A DNA stretch of 64,000 nucleotides from Colwellia sp. BRX10-3 (GCF_014077505.1 NZ_JACGWA010000003.1:1-64000), one strand, 5' to 3'. Positions 29,161-40,747 are shown, counted from the stretch's first letter. The notes: a model not told the origin generated them from the letters alone. Made by a program: numbers and translations.

Positions 29161-29580
29161 TTAAGCACCTTTTAACTCTTCCAACAACTCTTGAATTTCA
29201 ACTTTTAAATCTTTATCAGCAATTTTATTACTGTTAATTTTAGCATTTTCTAAATGCTCAATTGCACTTGTTTTATCACCTAATTCTACTTGTAGTGATG
29301 CGATTGCAAAAGCTATTGACGAGAGAAAATCTTTTGAGTTTATTGCTTGTGCTTTTACTAACGCTTTTTCATAAATAGTAACAGCTAATGCTAAATCATC
29401 TGTAAAGTCAGCAAGAGTTTCCCATTGTACGGGATGATCTTTATCACTATCTTCATTATCGTCACAGACTTGCTGTAATTCAGAATAATATTCATCAAAG
29501 AGAACTTGGTTTTTTCTCACCGAAGCTTGTAATAAGTCTTTAGCCAGAGCATGTACGTGCTTGTATATTTTTGTATTCAT
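29161..29580 (-). CDS. TPR-like small cytosolic protein
   Basis: A 139-residue all-helical acidic protein. The pattern DLALAVTIYEKALVKAQ and SAIEHLENAKI looks like two TPR-type repeat halves, a protein-interaction scaffold. No signal peptide; function unknown. Its start is supported by AAGTAAGGTAAACC before ATG 29580. Confidence 0.6.
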   Translation of the reverse strand: MNTKIYKHVHALAKDLLQASVRKNQVLFDEYYSELQQVCDDNEDSDKDHPVQWETLADFTDDLALAVTIYEKALVKAQAINSKDFLSSIAFAIASLQVELGDKTSAIEHLENAKINSNKIADKDLKVEIQELLEELKGA

Positions 29581-30040
29581 GGTTTACCTTACTTTTATTT
29601 TCCATAAAAATCTGACGATGATTATACCTATCGAATTAAATAATTGTTCACTTAGCATTAATTAAACGGCTTATAGATAGGTTATTTGCTCAAAATTGGA
29701 CTAATTACGTTTGTTTATATCAGGCGCATCACAAAATGAATAAGCCGAATATAGCTTTTAAAATTCGCAATTTGGAATCTGAATTTGGGCGATTATAATA
29801 ACACCATCAAAGGCATGAAATATACGGCTAGATTGATGTTAAAGCTAGTTTAACTCAAAAAGCAAAGCTAATAATAACTATGTATTACACATTTTGATTG
29901 CTTGACGCTCAGCGACGATATCTGTGTTATTTATATACTGTTGGTTTAAATTTTTTAAGCCAACATATAAAGATAATTTCTTTTATTTACTTTACATTGG
30001 GTTATATTAACTACACAAGTACGAAAGGGAATATGAATTT
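29581..30040. other. 460-bp gap before the second chemoreceptor
   Basis: An A/T-rich region with a TATAAT-like hexamer near 29796 and AAAGGGA shortly before ATG 30041. No ORF or repeat is convincing. Confidence 0.35.
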
Positions 30041-31663
30041 ATGTCATTTAATATTTTACGTAAATTACAGTTTATGGCTGTAACCATTATTATTCTGTTT
30101 ACTGTTGTAATTTTAATTATTCGCTCAAATAGCAATTTAGTCGCCGATGATTTTGAAACTTTTTATCAACAAAATTATAAAATATCCTCACAGTTTGAAC
30201 GCGTTAAAGAAGTGCAAATTGACACTATGGTTAATGTCCGCGGATTGCAAATTAGCTATCTGTTGTCACTCAGCGATCAAACGCCAGGCTATTTAAAATC
30301 AATTAAAAATAATAAAGCACTAACACCAAAATTACTTAATGAAATGACACCCAATTTTTCGGGCAATATAAGTGAACTAGAACAGTTAAAGAAACTCAGT
30401 ATAGACTTTCAAAACAAAGCGATTGTATTTGTTTCAGCAATGCAAGACTCGCCAGAGAACAAAGCGCCATATCCTGTATTTAAAGCCTTCATGGACTCGT
30501 ATGATGATTTAATTGCCTTCTTAAGCGAATTCAAAACCCAAGTAGATTTATCTGCCGACAAGACAAGAGATTCAGTTGTTAATAATATTGAAGATAACCG
30601 TGTGGTTTTTTATATCGGTATTATTTTTGCTGTGATTATTTCACTTATTTTAAGCTTTATTATTGCCAATAGAATAAGTACCGGCATCAGGAATGTTCGA
30701 GATACAGCAGAGAATTTAGCGAAAGGCTCTTTAGAACAAAAAGCAATAGTGAATAGTAATGATGAAGTTTTAGAACTTGCCCAAGCGCTAAATAATACTA
30801 TCTATAGCTTAAAAGAAACCATTATATCTATTAGCGAATCTGGCAAGTTAGTTGATAAAAACAGCACCAATATCCTGAAATTAAATGAAGCGATGTTAAC
30901 TAGTTCAGATTCAATTACAGATAATACTAATTTAGTGGCAACGGCTATTGAAGAAATGTCGTTAACCACTGATAGCATTGCAAAAAACACCACAGAATCA
31001 GCTTCTTTTGCCACTGAAATTCAAGCCTTAACATTACAAGGTTTGCTCTCATCTAATCAATCAGTTAAAGAAATTAGTTCGTTAATCAACTCTCTCAGTG
31101 TTTCTGCTAATGTGGTGCAACAACTAAAATCAGAGACAAGTAATATAGAGAAAATTCTTGAAGTTATTCGTGGTATTTCTGACCAAACCAATTTGCTCGC
31201 TTTAAATGCGGCAATTGAAGCCGCACGGGCGGGTGAACAAGGTCGAGGATTCGCAGTTGTAGCCGATGAAGTGCGAGGACTTGCACAACGCTCACAAGAG
31301 TCTGTTAATGAAATTGAAAGTTTATTAGGTAACTTGACTAAAGCAGGTGATGAGGCAGTTAAAAAAATGGTCGAAAGTTCTGATACGGCTAAATCCCTAC
31401 AAGAAAAAGTTGGCGAAAGTAACGGTTTAGTTGAAAAAATTCAAACCAAAGTTGATTTAGTGAATAACCAATCACATCAAATTGCCGCTGCAGCCGAAGA
31501 ACAGAGTGTTGTAGTTTTAGATTTAAGTAAAAATATGCATGAAATACAAATGCTACTCGAAGACAACGCCAAGTTAGTTAATCAATCAAATGAGCAAAGT
31601 GTTGAAATGAAAGTAGCAAGCCAGCAAGTTCAGGATCGCGTTAATTATTTTCTTGTGAAGTAA
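30041..31663 (+). CDS. Methyl-accepting chemotaxis protein
   Basis: A 540-residue chemoreceptor, smaller than the one at 21568. TM1 spans residues 9-29 and TM2 about 188-212, with a 150-residue helical periplasmic domain between. HAMP ([20 protein letters not shown]) is followed by a coiled coil and the signalling tip [21 protein letters not shown] with [13 protein letters not shown] after it. The tip is canonical; ligand unknown. ATG 30041 is the first start in frame. A hairpin terminator ends the transcription unit. Confidence 0.93.
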   Translation: MSFNILRKLQFMAVTIIILFTVVILIIRSNSNLVADDFETFYQQNYKISSQFERVKEVQIDTMVNVRGLQISYLLSLSDQTPGYLKSIKNNKALTPKLLNEMTPNFSGNISELEQLKKLSIDFQNKAIVFVSAMQDSPENKAPYPVFKAFMDSYDDLIAFLSEFKTQVDLSADKTRDSVVNNIEDNRVVFYIGIIFAVIISLILSFIIANRISTGIRNVRDTAENLAKGSLEQKAIVNSNDEVLELAQALNNTIYSLKETIISISESGKLVDKNSTNILKLNEAMLTSSDSITDNTNLVATAIEEMSLTTDSIAKNTTESASFATEIQALTLQGLLSSNQSVKEISSLINSLSVSANVVQQLKSETSNIEKILEVIRGISDQTNLLALNAAIEAARAGEQGRGFAVVADEVRGLAQRSQESVNEIESLLGNLTKAGDEAVKKMVESSDTAKSLQEKVGESNGLVEKIQTKVDLVNNQSHQIAAAAEEQSVVVLDLSKNMHEIQMLLEDNAKLVNQSNEQSVEMKVASQQVQDRVNYFLVK

Positions 31664-31800
31664 CTCATACTTAGTGATGCTAATAGAAGTGTGTGAAGGT
31701 GGATTTAGCATGGTTAAATCATACCATTTAACCCAGACCTGATGTTTTCTTCTAAATCATTAGCTAACAATTAGTAATTGTCAGTTAAGTTTTGAAAGCT

Positions 31801-31831
31801 AAAGGCCTAATTCATGGGGTAGGCCTTTTAT
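31801..31831 (+). terminator. Terminator after the second chemoreceptor
   Basis: AAGGCCTA 31802-31809 pairs with TAGGCCTT 31820-31827, followed by TTA. It lies between the MCP gene and the convergent XRE gene. Confidence 0.65.
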
Positions 31832-31878
31832 TATGCATTTTGTGTGGCATATTTAGCAGCATATAACTCATTATTGAC

Positions 31879-32073
31879 TTAGGCTTCATCCTGAAATATT
31901 TCTTCAATGCTCAGTTTAAATAACCTTGCGGCTTTAAAAGCCAATGGCAAACTGGGATCAAATTTACCTTTTTCTATCGCGTTAATGGTTTGGCGAGAAA
32001 CTTCTAATGCCTCAGCAAGTTGTGCTTGTGTCCAGTCTCTTTCAGCCCGTAGTACTTTAAGTTTATTTTTCAT
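31879..32073 (-). CDS. XRE-family regulator (64 residues)
   Basis: A minimal helix-turn-helix repressor. The core is WTQAQLAEALEVSRQTINAIEKG, with the recognition helix SRQTINAIE. It starts 4 bp inside the upstream gene (ATG overlapping its TGA: 32070-32073), so the two form a tight operon. A 3-copy repeat upstream of the operon (32523-32603) is a likely self-operator. Confidence 0.9.
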   Translation of the reverse strand: MKNKLKVLRAERDWTQAQLAEALEVSRQTINAIEKGKFDPSLPLAFKAARLFKLSIEEIFQDEA

Positions 32074-32504
32074 CGGTATTTACTCTGACCAATAAAAGTT
32101 GCCACTATGTAAGTTAACCCCATAAAAATAACCAAGTGAGAAATTTCTGCGTGATAGCTTATTAAGTTTAATACATCTAAATTTGAGTAAGTTAAACCAA
32201 CCACTAAACTCAAACCTAAGGTTATGCCCATGGCATTTAGTTGAATGCGTTGCTGCATTTCATCTAAGCCTTTTAGATGATGTATATTCGCGAATACCAT
32301 TTTCAAACCTAACGCTAAATTTAGCAACACAGCTAAAACTGTTAAGGTAAGGTTAAAGTCCCAAATAAATCGTTGGCCAAAATTTGCCAGCGCCATACTT
32401 AATACCCACGCTGCAGTCCAAAAGCCCATTTTTGCGGTATTACTTTTATTTTTTTTCTGCCACGATGTTGGTTTGCTTGTATTTTCATTGTTATTGTCTG
32501 TCAT
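32070..32504 (-). CDS. Membrane protein co-transcribed with an XRE regulator
   Basis: A 144-residue protein with about four transmembrane helices after a polar 25-residue N-terminus. The middle contains HHLKGLDEMQQRIQLNA, an amphipathic cytosolic loop. Its 3' end overlaps the XRE start by 4 bp. Similar small membrane-protein/XRE pairs are widespread; the function is unknown. It could be a metabolite-sensing or stress-related membrane protein, but nothing here decides. Confidence 0.7.
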   Translation of the reverse strand: MTDNNNENTSKPTSWQKKNKSNTAKMGFWTAAWVLSMALANFGQRFIWDFNLTLTVLAVLLNLALGLKMVFANIHHLKGLDEMQQRIQLNAMGITLGLSLVVGLTYSNLDVLNLISYHAEISHLVIFMGLTYIVATFIGQSKYR

Positions 32505-32991
32505 CAGTCTGACTCCACTGTTAATTGTACTTTACTAAAAGTTAAGTTTACTTTACATTTATTAATGTAGGTTATGCTACATCGTATGTCAAGTTTACTT
32601 TACTTTTATTGTGATTTATTGACGTTTAACTAGGTGCTAGTGGCTAAACCTATAGCTTTACTTGGCTTGTATTGACTTTGGCACTTCTGGTAACTGTAAA
32701 AATATTCGGTTTAATCATTCATGTGAGTCAACTATGAGTGATGATATTAAACAATAAATACTGGGTTATGTTGCTTAAGTTTTTATCGTGTTAATCTCAA
32801 GCTATATAATAAATAGTGTTCCACTAGGTTAAAGTAAATATATCCATTAGCGTTTGTTTATAGTCGTTATCATTTTAACTTCGAATAAATGAGCAATAAT
32901 ATACTGCACCATCATTGCTCGGTGTTGTCTTTACTTGTGGCTAAATAATTGAAGCCTGGCAATCGTGAAACAACTAAGAATAAGTAAATAT
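32505..32991. other. 487-bp gap with repeats upstream of the XRE operon
   Basis: This divergent region separates the XRE operon (minus) from the FGGY kinase (plus). The half nearest the operon holds three TTTACTTTAC-type boxes and a palindrome (separate entry). The rest is A/T-rich with no ORF. Confidence 0.5.
32523..32603. promoter_or_regulatory. Three repeated boxes upstream of the XRE operon
   Basis: AAGTTTACTTTAC occurs exactly at 32544-32556 and 32591-32603, and a variant AATTGTACTTTAC at 32523-32535. An inverted repeat ATGTA...TACAT lies at 32565-32582 between copies two and three. The boxes are 19-99 bp before the start of the membrane-protein gene. This is the arrangement expected of an autoregulatory operator for the XRE repressor at 31879-32073. 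Confidence 0.5.
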
Positions 32992-34590
32992 ATGACCCAA
33001 AGTTGTTCAACAGAAAGTACGAAAAATCACCCAAGTGACTTGATCTTAACCATAGACAACGGCACACAAAGTGTTCGTGCTTTGTTATTTGATTTACAGG
33101 GCAATTTAGTGGCTAAAAGCCGCATAGAATTAGAAGCTTACTTTTCTACAAAGCCTGGCTGGGCCGAGCAACACGCTGATTACTTTTGGCAAATGTTAGG
33201 GCAGTGTTGTCAGCAACTATGGCAACAAAAAAAGGTAATTGAAAATGATTATCGTGCAAGAGTTACAGCTGTCACCTTAACCACACAGCGTGGCACTGTT
33301 ATTAACTTGGACAAAAATGGTCAAGCCTTGCGTCCTGCAATTCTCTGGCTCGATCAACGGTTATGTAAAAGAAATAAGCCCATGCCTTGGTATTGGCGTG
33401 TCGGCTTTGCTCTTATTCGTCAGCATAAAGTGGTGGACTATTTTCGTCGTAAATCTCAAGCAAATTGGTTGGCACACTATGAACCTGAAATTTGGCAGAA
33501 AACCGATAAATTTTTATTATTATCAGGTTTTTTAACTTACCAATTAACCGGGGAGTTTAAAGACTCCGTAGGCAGTATTGCTGGTTATTTTCCGCTTAAT
33601 TACAAAAAACAAACATGGGCGAGTGCGTGGCGCTGGCAATGGCAGGCGCTACCCGTGAAAAGATCAATGCTGCCTAGCTTAGTTAAACCGGGTGAAAAAC
33701 TTGGTGGTTTGACTCCCGAAGCTGCGGCTCATATTGGCCTAAAATTAGGCACAAAGGTAATTGCTTCCGCGTCTGATAAAGCTTGTGAAGTTTTGGGCTC
33801 GGGCTGTATTAGCCCAAACATGGCAAGTTTAAGTTATGGTACAACGGCTACCATCAATACTAATAATGTAAAGTATGTTGAACCACACACTTTTATTCCA
33901 CCCTATCCCTCAGCTATTCCTAATCATTATAATAGTGAAGTGATGATCTATCGTGGCTTTTGGATGGTGAATTGGTTTAAACAAGAATTTGGACAAAATG
34001 AAATTGAAAAAGCCCAAACCTTAGGTGTCAGCGCAGAGAGTTTATTTGACCAGCTAGTTGCCCAAGTGCCGCCGGGTTCGATGGGACTAATGTTACAACC
34101 CTATTGGTCGCCGGGATTAAAAAATCTTGAAGCTAAAGGCGCCATTATTGGTTTTGGTGATGTGCATACCCGCGCCCATATTTATCGTTCAATTTTAGAG
34201 GGCTTAGCTTACGCGTTGAGAGAGGGTAAAGAGAATTTAGAAAAACGACAAAAATGTAAAATAACCAAGTTAATGGTTTCAGGTGGAGGATCGCAGTCAG
34301 ATGCGGCATTGCAACTTACCGCCGATATTTTTAATTTACCCGCGCATAGGCCACATACTTTTGAAGCATCAGGGTTAGGCGCGGCAATCAATGTCGCTGT
34401 TGGTTTGGGCTATTTTGACAACTACCAACAAGCAGCACTTGCTATGACACACATTGAAAAAACATTTATACCCAATCAGGCAAACGTGGTGCTGTATAAC
34501 AAATTATATCAGCAGGTATATTTAAAAATGTACCAACAATTAAAACCTATTTATCAAAGTATTAAGAAAATAACTGGCTATCCAGAGTAA
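32992..34590 (+). CDS. FGGY-family carbohydrate kinase
   Basis: A 532-residue FGGY kinase that phosphorylates a sugar or polyol. The ATPase fold is evident: phosphate-binding LTIDNGTQSVRALLFD near the N-terminus, LDQR in the sugar-binding region (ILWLDQRLCK), and the C-terminal VSGGGSQSDAALQLTADIF adenosine motif. Substrate cannot be deduced. ATG 32992 is favoured; GTG 32965 would add 9 residues and neither has a strong ribosome-binding site. It stands alone, without a transporter or regulator beside it. Confidence 0.88.
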   Translation: MTQSCSTESTKNHPSDLILTIDNGTQSVRALLFDLQGNLVAKSRIELEAYFSTKPGWAEQHADYFWQMLGQCCQQLWQQKKVIENDYRARVTAVTLTTQRGTVINLDKNGQALRPAILWLDQRLCKRNKPMPWYWRVGFALIRQHKVVDYFRRKSQANWLAHYEPEIWQKTDKFLLLSGFLTYQLTGEFKDSVGSIAGYFPLNYKKQTWASAWRWQWQALPVKRSMLPSLVKPGEKLGGLTPEAAAHIGLKLGTKVIASASDKACEVLGSGCISPNMASLSYGTTATINTNNVKYVEPHTFIPPYPSAIPNHYNSEVMIYRGFWMVNWFKQEFGQNEIEKAQTLGVSAESLFDQLVAQVPPGSMGLMLQPYWSPGLKNLEAKGAIIGFGDVHTRAHIYRSILEGLAYALREGKENLEKRQKCKITKLMVSGGGSQSDAALQLTADIFNLPAHRPHTFEASGLGAAINVAVGLGYFDNYQQAALAMTHIEKTFIPNQANVVLYNKLYQQVYLKMYQQLKPIYQSIKKITGYPE

Positions 34591-34646
34591 TAAAATCCAG
34601 TCGAGCTTAGTTTGGTTCAACTTAACATCTACCTCAACAGCGCTTT

Positions 34647-34787
34647 TTTACTGATAGCTTAAAACTGACAGCTTATAGCTAGATAAAGCTTTAAGTTTTG
34701 AGCTGTCAGCGATAAGTAACTCATAGGAGGCTTTTAGGTTGGCACTTGTTTTTGCTTTTACTGATAGCTTAAAACTGACAGCTTATA
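34647..34787. repeat. 31-bp direct repeat, two copies
   Basis: Identical 31-bp copies at 34647-34677 and 34757-34787 (TTTTACTGATAGC... to ...GCTTATA) are spaced by 110 bp. Between them an inverted, diverged version occurs (AGCTGTCAG at about 34701-34709, complement of CTGACAGCT in the copies). Intergenic, in the gap between the kinase and VOC genes. Two copies only, so not a CRISPR array. Confidence 0.7.
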
Positions 34788-34813
34788 TAAGCACTGAGTA
34801 TTAGGGTTTTAAG

Positions 34814-35182
34814 TTAAAGTGTATTGCTATGTAGCGCAATACGATTGCCTTCTGAGTCATGAATGATGGCGCGAAAACCATGGCCTCCAAGTGATATTTT
34901 ATCTTCTACCAGTCGGCCGCCATGCATTTCTGATTGTTTAATCGCATCGTCAAGTCGGCCATTAACATTAAAATAAATCAGTGGCCCTGAGGTGAAAATT
35001 TGTTCAGGCGGTGAGGGTACAAGGCAGCCTGAAACATTGGTTTGGGCATGCGGTAGAATGCCAACAGTGAAATGTTCAAACTCTTCCTTTTTAACAATTC
35101 CTTTAAGGGTCGCGCTATAAAACTCAATAGCGCGCGATAAATCTATAACGGGAATATCAACCCAAACAATTTGATTTTCCAT
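34814..35182 (-). CDS. Glyoxalase/bleomycin-resistance (VOC) family protein
   Basis: A 122-residue single-domain VOC protein. The opening VWVDIPVIDLSRAIEFYSATL is typical of the first beta-alpha-beta repeat, and GHGFRAIIHDSEGNRIALHSN is the closing strand. Members act as metal-dependent lyases, dioxygenases or binding proteins; the role here is unknown. Metal ligands cannot all be assigned. It is a lone gene, minus strand, divergent from sbcDC. Confidence 0.85.
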   Translation of the reverse strand: MENQIVWVDIPVIDLSRAIEFYSATLKGIVKKEEFEHFTVGILPHAQTNVSGCLVPSPPEQIFTSGPLIYFNVNGRLDDAIKQSEMHGGRLVEDKISLGGHGFRAIIHDSEGNRIALHSNTL

Positions 35183-35414
35183 AGTGCTTTCCTTCGTTGT
35201 TTATTTTGTAATTTACGGTATTAATATGGAACAAAAACAACCTTTATGTTGTTAATAAGTATAGTTGAGTAATTTAATTAGCCATATTTATAGTGTGGAC
35301 GCTTAATTTAATTATCGGACTTTTTAAAGGTTTCTATACTGGTTAGTAGTAAGCTTGCCGGAGAGTCGGTAGAATAATTGCTTTGATTTTTATAACTTTG
35401 GCGTGCACGACATT

Positions 35415-36809
35415 ATGCGAATTATTCACACTTCTGACTGGCACTTAGGCCAACATTTCTATGGGAAAAGTCGAGCACGTGAGCATCAGCAATTTTTAAA
35501 TTGGTTAATTACGCAATCTAAAAGTCAGAAAATAGACGCCATTATTGTAGCGGGTGATATTTTTGATACTGGCACGCCACCGAGTTATGCTCGCGAAATG
35601 TACTTTGATTTTATTGCTAAGTTGCATCAAACACATTGCCAGTTGGTAGTCTTAGCGGGTAATCACGACTCAGTTGCTATGTTATCTGAGTCGAAAAAGT
35701 TACTGCAGCAGTTATCAACACGGGTTATTTCAGCGGCGAGTGATGACATGGCTGAGCAAGTATTTCTCATCAAAAGCCTTAAAACTAAACAACAAGCCGT
35801 GATTTGCGCTATTCCCTTTATTCGGCCGCGCGATATTGTTAAAAGTTATGCTGGGCAATCTGCCAATGAAAAACAACGTTCGCTCCAGCAAGCAATTACA
35901 GGTCACTACCAAACTTTATTTGAACATGCACAGGTATTATCAACGGCTAATCAAGAGGAAGGGACTCGTTTGCCTATTATTGCCACGGGACATTTAACGA
36001 CCATTGGCGCATCTACTAGTGAGTCTGTGCGTGATATTTATATAGGCACTCTAGAAGCATTTCCTGCTAGTGAATTCCCCGCGGCAGACTACATTGCTTT
36101 AGGCCATATTCATCGGCCTCAAAAAGTAACCAAGAGCGAGCATATTCGTTATAGCGGCTCACCCATCGCATTAAGTTTTGATGAAGCTAATACGCAAAAG
36201 AGTATTGTTATTGCACAATTTAAGGCCGGAGAGCTTAGCAACGTTGAGCTATGCAATGTGCCATGCTTTCAACCTTTGTCGATGGTAAAAACACATTTAG
36301 AAACCTTAACTGAAGATATTTCTGCCGTTGTTAAATCTAAAACATTAGAATCAAAAAACGCAGAGTCGAGCACTGAAGAATCGAAAAATACAGACTTAAA
36401 AAATATAGGTTCACAAAATAATCGGGCTGAGAAACAAGATAAAATTTGGCTTGATATTGAAATTGAAAGTGCAGAATACTTACTAGATTTAAGCGCCAGA
36501 ATTGAGCAAATAGTAAAAGAAATGCCTGTTGAAGTGTTACTCGTTAGGCGCAGTAAAAAAGCGCGTCAACAAATGCCTAGTCATGAGAAGAAAGTCACCT
36601 TAAGTGAACTAAGTGTTCAGGAAGTATTTGAAGCACGCTTGGCATTAGAGCCTTGGCAAACCGATGAACAGCAACAGCGTAAAACTCGCTTAAATAGTTT
36701 GTACCTCAATATTGCAGAGCAAACACAACTGACCAGTTCAACAAAGCGTGCTTTAACAGAGCATAGCGAAGCTGATACTAGCTCGACTATCAAAGCGGAG
36801 GCAAAATAA
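35415..36809 (+). CDS. sbcD: SbcD nuclease subunit
   Basis: A 464-residue nuclease subunit of SbcCD (Mre11 homologue), a 3'-5' exonuclease and hairpin endonuclease that clears palindromes and protein-capped ends. Metal-binding motifs are complete: [24 protein letters not shown] and ALGHIHRPQ. It is about 60 residues longer than E. coli SbcD: a low-complexity Lys/Ser/Asn-rich insert near residues 305-345 and a longer C-terminus. ATG 35415 starts the family consensus [10 protein letters not shown]. The stop TAA overlaps the sbcC ATG by one base, so the two are translationally coupled. Confidence 0.96.
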   Translation: MRIIHTSDWHLGQHFYGKSRAREHQQFLNWLITQSKSQKIDAIIVAGDIFDTGTPPSYAREMYFDFIAKLHQTHCQLVVLAGNHDSVAMLSESKKLLQQLSTRVISAASDDMAEQVFLIKSLKTKQQAVICAIPFIRPRDIVKSYAGQSANEKQRSLQQAITGHYQTLFEHAQVLSTANQEEGTRLPIIATGHLTTIGASTSESVRDIYIGTLEAFPASEFPAADYIALGHIHRPQKVTKSEHIRYSGSPIALSFDEANTQKSIVIAQFKAGELSNVELCNVPCFQPLSMVKTHLETLTEDISAVVKSKTLESKNAESSTEESKNTDLKNIGSQNNRAEKQDKIWLDIEIESAEYLLDLSARIEQIVKEMPVEVLLVRRSKKARQQMPSHEKKVTLSELSVQEVFEARLALEPWQTDEQQQRKTRLNSLYLNIAEQTQLTSSTKRALTEHSEADTSSTIKAEAK

Positions 36810-39800
36810 TGAAAATATTATCGCTACGCTTTGAAAATATTAATTCTTTAAAAGGCCATTGGAAAATTGATTTTACTCAGTCTCCCTTTGATACCAGTGC
36901 GCTTTTTGCCATTATTGGTCCAACAGGTGCAGGTAAAACCACCATACTTGATGCTATGTGTTTGGCGCTATATCATCAAACACCAAGACTAACCATTTCA
37001 GATAAGCAAAACCAGTTAATGACTCGCCATACCGCGCATTGTTTAGCTGAAGTTGAGTTTGAAGTTAAAGGCCAAGCTTACCGTGCATTTTGGAGTCAAC
37101 GCCGAGCAAAAAATAGTATTGAAGGTAATTTACAAAAACCGACCGCCGAGTTAGCTAAAATAGTCGCTACAGGTGAAGTCAACATTGAAGGTGACAGTGA
37201 AATAGCCACTGGTGAAGCCGAAGTTATCGCGACAAAAGTTTCCGACATTCGCACAGAAATAGCACGATTAACTGGTTTAGATTTTTCTCGCTTTAGAAAA
37301 TCAATGATGCTCTCGCAAGGTGAGTTTGCTGCTTTTTTAAATGCACCAGCCAATGATCGCGCCGATTTATTAGAAGAGTTAACGGGCAGTGAAATTTATG
37401 GCGATATTTCGAAAGCGGTATTTGAACAACATAAAGAGGCCAGTAACGAGTTAAAACTATTGCACGCTAAAAGTACTGGCATGCAATTGTTATCGCCTGA
37501 GCAACAACAGCAAATTAATGAGGAACTGAACAAAGCGTCCGCAATGCAGCAACCTTTTGAAGCACAACTCGCGCATTGGCAGAAAATTAGTAGCTGGTTG
37601 ATGAATGTGCAAAGCGCTAATAAACAAAAATTACTTGCTGAGCAACAACAAGCGTCAGCACAGCAAACACAACAAGAACATGCTACAGAGCTGCAAGCGT
37701 TAGCCTTGTCAGAGCCAGCTGAAAACCTACGCGCCGAATATCAACAACTTAATTATTTTAATCAGCAACTTGTTGAGCTGAATGAGCATGCAAAGTTACT
37801 TGAAGCTGATGCTAAGCACAGTAAATTTCAGGTAGATAATGCCGAGCAATCACTCGCAGAGTTTTTGATAGCGCATGAAAAATTTGTTGCTCAACAGCAT
37901 GAAACTGAACAGTTAATTGTTGAGCAAGTTTTACCGCTTGATAGCAAAATAGCTCAGTTGAATGAGCATAAAAATCAACAAACTGCTCGAGTAAATGCTG
38001 CGAACGAAGCCTTAGTTCAAGCGACTCTGCAAAACGAGCAGTTAACCGTACAAAAGCAGTTGCAACTAGATAAAATCACCAATGCGCAAGTTATTATTCA
38101 GCAACAAGGGCACTTGGCTACATTGCCTGAACACTTGCCGTTATGGCGCAATATTCTTGCTCAAATGGTTAATGAAAAACAGCTGAGTTTTGAACTGTTC
38201 ACCCTAAATGAAAACCTACAAAAACAAGCCGAATTAGTAGCGAATGAACTTACCAAAGAGCAACAACACTTAGTAGAACTAGAAGCAGAATGTAAACAAC
38301 AACAAGTAACGCTCAACACAAAAGAAAACGATGTATCCCAGTTGTTGCAACAATATCAGTGTCAAAATGAGCAAGCGCTTAGTCAGCAATTACATGAAAT
38401 GCAATCGACTATAAACGAGCAAGCACAAGCTCTACATAATGCAGAACGTTATCAAACATTAACCACTGAATTGCAAAGTATTGATAAAACATTAGCCGCA
38501 GATAATCAACAATTAGCAAGCTTAGCAGCGCAATTAGCACCGTTGCGTGAACGCTATAAAAGCCAAAAATCTGAGTTTATTGATGTGCAGCTAATTGTAG
38601 AACAACAAAAAACCATTATGTCGCTAAGTGCGCACAGAGCCAATTTAAAAGCAGATGAAGCTTGTCCATTATGTGGTTCAGAACAGCATCCGGCGATAGC
38701 AGATTATCAGGCCCTTGGTGACAATAATTCAATTGAAAGCGAACATCAACAGCGCTTAAAACAGCTGAGTGTTGAGTTAGAACAACTTGAACTTCAAGGT
38801 AAAACCTTGTCTTCAGAGCAAGACAGACTAAAAGAAAAGCTTAATTTAACCATTGAAAATAAAGCAATAAAACAACAAGAGCAGCAACAATTATCTCAGC
38901 AATGGTCAGCACTGCGAGAGTTATTAAAAATTGATTTTGAGCTATCAGCCTTTGAGCAAATAAAAGCTGATATTCAAGCACGGAGACAACATTTTGAGCA
39001 GCTAAATAATGCTAACAACCAATTACAGCAATTAAAGCAGGGCATGCAAATACAAGTTGAATTAGTTTTAGGGCTAGAAAAGCAGTTAGTAAACTTATCT
39101 AATCAGCGCCAAAATAAAACCGTGCAGTTAAACCAGTTGCAACAACACATTGAGCAAAACAAGCAAAACCTTAATCATAAGCTTGAGCAAATATCACAAG
39201 AGTGGCAAAAGCTAAGCCTATTTATGCAAGAATGTCAGCTGGTAATGCCAGAATGTTTTAGTGTTTATCAGTTCTCTGATACTACTGAAGGGAGTGGTAT
39301 TTCGCCTAATGAATTTATTGATGTTGTGCAATTACAACAAACGTGGATAAATGAACTTGAACAACAAAGCCATGCGTATCAAACGGCCCTTAATGCAGTG
39401 GCAACCGATAATGAACAACTACAGCAAGTGCAGCAGCAACTTGCTGTAGTGCAAAGTAAAATTGAACAACTTGGGCTGTCAGAACAAACGATAAAAGCTG
39501 AGTTAACGTTAATAGAAAATCAGCACAATGAAGCTAAAGCTCAACGCCAAAAATTGTTTGCAGAGCAAGATGCTCAACAAATGCGTCAACAATTAAAGCA
39601 ACAACAACAAGCGCAAGAACAAGCGCTTGTTAAACTGCAAAATAGCGTTAATGAACAGACAAACCTTCAACAAAACATTACCGGGAAGTTAAACGGAAAT
39701 GTAGAGGCGATAAGCCGTTTAACGCCACAACAGCAAGTTGCTGAGCAAACTTGGCAAACGCAATTAACCAATAGTGACTTTGAAACTGAAGCAGACTTTA

Positions 39801-40747
39801 AAGCGGCATTATTAAGCCAAGAACAGCGTATAAGCTTAAAAGCAATACAGCAAAATATTGAGCAACAAACCCAACAAGCTAATGCACAATTACAGCAAGT
39901 GCAACAACAGTTATTGCAACTTGGACAAGATAAAAGTCAGCTTCAAAAGCAGACAAAGCAACTTGTTGCCGCTATTCACGCGAATGAAGAAAATGCCGGT
40001 AATATCGATGAACTGCTGAAAGATTTAATGTTCACTGAATCTTTTGAAATAGATGATCATTTAGATTTAGCTGAATTTGACAATAAAGCTGCTATTTGCA
40101 CGCATACCTTGAAACAATTACAAATTCGCCAAGGACAATTAAGTCAGCAAATCACTCAAGATCAACACCAGCGTAATGAACAACAAACATTACTTGCTGA
40201 AATAGTTAAACAACAAGATGAACTGGATGATCTTTCACACCTTAACGGCTTAATTGGTGCGGCTGATGGTGCAAAATTCAGACGATTTGCCCAAGGGTTA
40301 ACGCTTTCTCATCTAGTTTATTTAGCCAATCAGCAGTTAAATAAGTTGCATGGTCGTTACCAATTACAACGCCAACAATCAGACAGTTTAGCACTAGAAG
40401 TGCTAGATACTTGGCAAGCAGATAGTGTGCGTGACACTAAAACATTATCAGGTGGCGAAAGCTTTTTAGTCAGTTTAGCGTTAGCACTGGCGTTATCCGA
40501 TTTAGTCAGTGCAAAAACCAGTATTGATTCGTTATTTCTCGATGAAGGCTTTGGCACTTTAGATAACGATACTTTAGAAATCGCCTTGTCTGCGCTTGAT
40601 TCCTTAAACGCCAGTGGCAAAATGATTGGTGTTATAAGCCATGTAGATGCCTTAAAAAAACGTATTGATGTACAAATAGAAGTGAAAAAACAAAGTGGAC
40701 TTGGCGTGAGTGAATTAGCTGATTGTTATCGCTATCTTGGCAATTAG
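36809..40747 (+). CDS. sbcC: SbcC ATPase subunit
   Basis: A 1312-residue SMC-like ATPase partner of SbcD (Rad50 homologue). Walker [10 protein letters not shown] begins at residue 37, a long Gln-rich coiled coil follows, the zinc-hook CPLC sits at residues 619-622, and the C-terminal [19 protein letters not shown] signature and [10 protein letters not shown] Walker B complete the head. It is roughly 260 residues longer than E. coli SbcC, mainly in the coiled coil. The ATG overlaps the sbcD stop. A diverged copy of its last 90 bp lies at 61109-61208. Confidence 0.97.
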   Translation: MKILSLRFENINSLKGHWKIDFTQSPFDTSALFAIIGPTGAGKTTILDAMCLALYHQTPRLTISDKQNQLMTRHTAHCLAEVEFEVKGQAYRAFWSQRRAKNSIEGNLQKPTAELAKIVATGEVNIEGDSEIATGEAEVIATKVSDIRTEIARLTGLDFSRFRKSMMLSQGEFAAFLNAPANDRADLLEELTGSEIYGDISKAVFEQHKEASNELKLLHAKSTGMQLLSPEQQQQINEELNKASAMQQPFEAQLAHWQKISSWLMNVQSANKQKLLAEQQQASAQQTQQEHATELQALALSEPAENLRAEYQQLNYFNQQLVELNEHAKLLEADAKHSKFQVDNAEQSLAEFLIAHEKFVAQQHETEQLIVEQVLPLDSKIAQLNEHKNQQTARVNAANEALVQATLQNEQLTVQKQLQLDKITNAQVIIQQQGHLATLPEHLPLWRNILAQMVNEKQLSFELFTLNENLQKQAELVANELTKEQQHLVELEAECKQQQVTLNTKENDVSQLLQQYQCQNEQALSQQLHEMQSTINEQAQALHNAERYQTLTTELQSIDKTLAADNQQLASLAAQLAPLRERYKSQKSEFIDVQLIVEQQKTIMSLSAHRANLKADEACPLCGSEQHPAIADYQALGDNNSIESEHQQRLKQLSVELEQLELQGKTLSSEQDRLKEKLNLTIENKAIKQQEQQQLSQQWSALRELLKIDFELSAFEQIKADIQARRQHFEQLNNANNQLQQLKQGMQIQVELVLGLEKQLVNLSNQRQNKTVQLNQLQQHIEQNKQNLNHKLEQISQEWQKLSLFMQECQLVMPECFSVYQFSDTTEGSGISPNEFIDVVQLQQTWINELEQQSHAYQTALNAVATDNEQLQQVQQQLAVVQSKIEQLGLSEQTIKAELTLIENQHNEAKAQRQKLFAEQDAQQMRQQLKQQQQAQEQALVKLQNSVNEQTNLQQNITGKLNGNVEAISRLTPQQQVAEQTWQTQLTNSDFETEADFKAALLSQEQRISLKAIQQNIEQQTQQANAQLQQVQQQLLQLGQDKSQLQKQTKQLVAAIHANEENAGNIDELLKDLMFTESFEIDDHLDLAEFDNKAAICTHTLKQLQIRQGQLSQQITQDQHQRNEQQTLLAEIVKQQDELDDLSHLNGLIGAADGAKFRRFAQGLTLSHLVYLANQQLNKLHGRYQLQRQQSDSLALEVLDTWQADSVRDTKTLSGGESFLVSLALALALSDLVSAKTSIDSLFLDEGFGTLDNDTLEIALSALDSLNASGKMIGVISHVDALKKRIDVQIEVKKQSGLGVSELADCYRYLGN

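Noticed and set aside
30802-31014. Minus-strand open frame in the second chemoreceptor
   Set aside because: Antisense shadow of the coiled-coil coding sequence.
32070-32504. Toxin of a toxin-antitoxin pair
   Set aside because: It is a multi-helix membrane protein larger than typical small toxins, with no toxin motif; no evidence beyond operon arrangement.
34647-34787. Possible CRISPR array
   Set aside because: Only two repeats with a 79-bp gap that itself contains related sequence; no cas gene is present.
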